From Brevibacillus agri (lineage in GTDB: Bacteria > Bacillota > Bacilli > Brevibacillales > Brevibacillaceae), in assembly GCF_004117055.1 (NCBI RefSeq), contig NZ_CP026363.1:4425001-4489000 (forward strand): 64,000 nucleotides of DNA, given 5' to 3'. The translations under genes were made by a program, and so were the position numbers. This document shows, piece by piece, positions 62,737 through 64,000 of the stretch. A model generated the notes under the pieces. It did no database searches, had not been told where the DNA came from, and saw only the letters and a list, made by a program, of their open reading frames with translations. The first letter of the stretch is position 1, and each line of letters starts with the position of its first letter.

Positions 62737-63825
62737 TTATCCCATCCGCGCCAGTCTGCTCATGATCGCCTGGGCGACCGCTTTGAGCCTGGACTGGTCC
62801 GCAGCCTCGCTGTACAGATTGTTCAATTGATCGCGCAGTTCTTTGGCAGCGAGCAAGGACGCCGTAGCTTCCTTGATTTTTTGCGTGTAGCGAGCCTTGA
62901 TGTCGGCAAGCTCCTCCTGGTACTTCTCGTCGGTGCCAGGAGCGATGGCCCGCGTGTACATGTCGATGACTTCGTCTGTCTCCTTGCTGGGGAAGTATTC
63001 GTGCGGGGCGGTGCTGTCGAAAATAGCCAGCCCTTTTTCCGGCACGATCACCATATCCAGGCTGTGCGGGTCCAGCCCGCAATGGTACACCTCCACGTCG
63101 TAGCCGCGGTTTTCCGCTTCGACTACCAGCTTTTTCAGCATGGTCGACTTGCCTGATCCCGGTCTTCCTTTGATGAAGTAGCGCTTCTGCAACGAGTCTG
63201 TCAGCTTCATGATGTGATCGACAGGCCCATGCGGCGTGGCGGCCCCCAGGTACATTCTGCGCACCCGTGCCTTTTTGCCAAGCTTTTCCTCGCCAAAAAA
63301 CAGCGCGATTACTTCTTCCGTAACGCGGTTGGCTTCCTCGCGGTTCAAGTTTTCAATGTACGGCGCTTCCCATTCATCGTGAATGCGCAGCGCTTCCCCG
63401 AACGACTGATAAGCGGCTTCGCTCTTGGCAAAAATCTCCTCGTACCACGCCGCGATTTGTTTTTTGTAAGGGGCCAGTTGTTCGATGCCGACCGCCGTTT
63501 GCAAATTGACCTGGATTTCCGTCACACCGGGCGCAGCAGGTCGCCAGATGCGAGGATAGCTGCCGTCCATAATGGCGACCCTCCACTCGTGAAAAACAAC
63601 GCCGTCGTATTGCCCGTTCACAAACGGAGAGTGAATCCACTCCACCTGATTCGTCTTGCGCGACATCTCCTTGCCGATGGCTTCGATGAGCGGGGACGTG
63701 ACTCCCTCCACGACTCCTGACAGGATGTAGACGCGCTCCAGCCCTTGCAGGACCGAATCGTAAAACGTTTTGTATCCTCGCGCCGTGTTGCCTGCGGCGT
63801 ATATGTGGCGTACTTGTTTTGCCAT
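62737..63825 (-). CDS. two-P-loop ATPase of the PRK06851 type
   Basis: The 362-residue protein has two repeated nucleotide-binding halves. The N-terminal loop VYILSGVVEGVTSPLIEA is degenerate (no GK-S/T). The second half has an intact Walker A, FIKGRPGSGKSTMLKKL near residue 215, and LAIFDSTAPHEYFP further on. Proteins of this layout are common in Firmicutes without an assigned function. ATG 63825 has GGGAGGGAATGGC context upstream. It is cytoplasmic and stands alone. Confidence 0.8.
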   Translation of the reverse strand: MAKQVRHIYAAGNTARGYKTFYDSVLQGLERVYILSGVVEGVTSPLIEAIGKEMSRKTNQVEWIHSPFVNGQYDGVVFHEWRVAIMDGSYPRIWRPAAPGVTEIQVNLQTAVGIEQLAPYKKQIAAWYEEIFAKSEAAYQSFGEALRIHDEWEAPYIENLNREEANRVTEEVIALFFGEEKLGKKARVRRMYLGAATPHGPVDHIMKLTDSLQKRYFIKGRPGSGKSTMLKKLVVEAENRGYDVEVYHCGLDPHSLDMVIVPEKGLAIFDSTAPHEYFPSKETDEVIDMYTRAIAPGTDEKYQEELADIKARYTQKIKEATASLLAAKELRDQLNNLYSEAADQSRLKAVAQAIMSRLARMG

Positions 63826-63916
63826 GCCATTCCCTCCCGTACTTCTTTTGCTGATAATGGGGTTGAATCGTTGTATTGTATGCAGCCAGAAGGAAATAGG
63901 CGTCTGTCATGAGCGG

Positions 63917-63958
63917 AAAAAGCCGCTGCAAGCTTGAGACGGCTCGCAGCGGCTTTTT
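63917..63958. terminator. bidirectional terminator near the window end
   Basis: AAAAAGCCGCTGC pairs with GCAGCGGCTTTTT around a 16-base loop. It separates the ATPase gene from whatever lies beyond base 64000; the last 42 bases are too short to assign. Confidence 0.85.
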
Positions 63959-64000
63959 GGCGTTTGTGGCTTTTTGCTCCGGCAAGACGTTCTCGCCCGG

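Overview
The window reads as chromosome of a low-to-mid G+C Firmicute of the order Bacillales, most likely Brevibacillus or a close relative (inferred from protein resemblance and from gene order; no search was run). The strongest anchor is the block polA-mutM-coaE-gapB-nrdR-dnaB-dnaI at 44-54 kb, which is a conserved Bacillales neighbourhood. Core genes are clearly G+C richer than the 11.3-32 kb block, which is A+T rich and looks acquired.

Layout. 1-6.6 kb: an AraC-type regulator cut by the window edge, an ECF transporter S component, then a run of gene fragments joined to one another (MalT-like/Big2, a frameshifted siderophore-binding lipoprotein behind a perfect Fur box, AraC/LytS-type kinase), two copies of a 90-bp structured repeat, and an intact DrrAB-type ABC exporter. 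6.8-11.3 kb: a pile of insertion sequences (IS200, an IS3-family element carrying a second IS3-family element inside its orfA, IS21 and IS630 remnants). 11.4-31.9 kb: a complete DNA phosphorothioation locus. The restriction genes dptF-dptG-dptH run rightwards. Facing them, dndB-C-D-E-A run leftwards, followed after an IS3-family insertion by a small gene and a second, different dndD-like/dndE-like pair. The two arms meet at one perfect bidirectional terminator. dptG is split by an ISL3-family element with an 8-bp target duplication; precise excision would restore a 462-residue frame. The sequence therefore predicts a strain with a potentially working modification arm and a disabled restriction arm.

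32-36.9 kb: the right edge of the acquired region. It has the 3' half of a tRNA-Ala gene (probable att scar), a DUF2935 protein, an intact IS3-family element, an istB fragment and a small XRE regulator with a poly-A frameshift. 37-43.2 kb: a secreted CAP/stalk protein, tRNA-Ala(GGC), an ankyrin-repeat protein and a ten-repeat bacterial Ig-like exported protein.

43.3-64 kb: core genome. It carries a YdcF/SanA-like protein, the helicase-loading genes dnaI and dnaB, nrdR, an HD-GYP protein, gapB, a lytic transglycosylase, coaE, mutM, polA, a divergent polysaccharide deacetylase, an amidase and an EamA transporter. These are followed by a MarR-controlled operon with two different HlyD-type adaptors and a DHA2-family exporter, then a VanW protein and a two-P-loop ATPase. 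Replication, DNA repair and cell-envelope functions dominate this half.

The most interesting biology is the phosphorothioation locus: its duplicated D/E module, its IS-silenced restriction gene and the 14-bp perfect palindrome between the dndB promoter and start codon.
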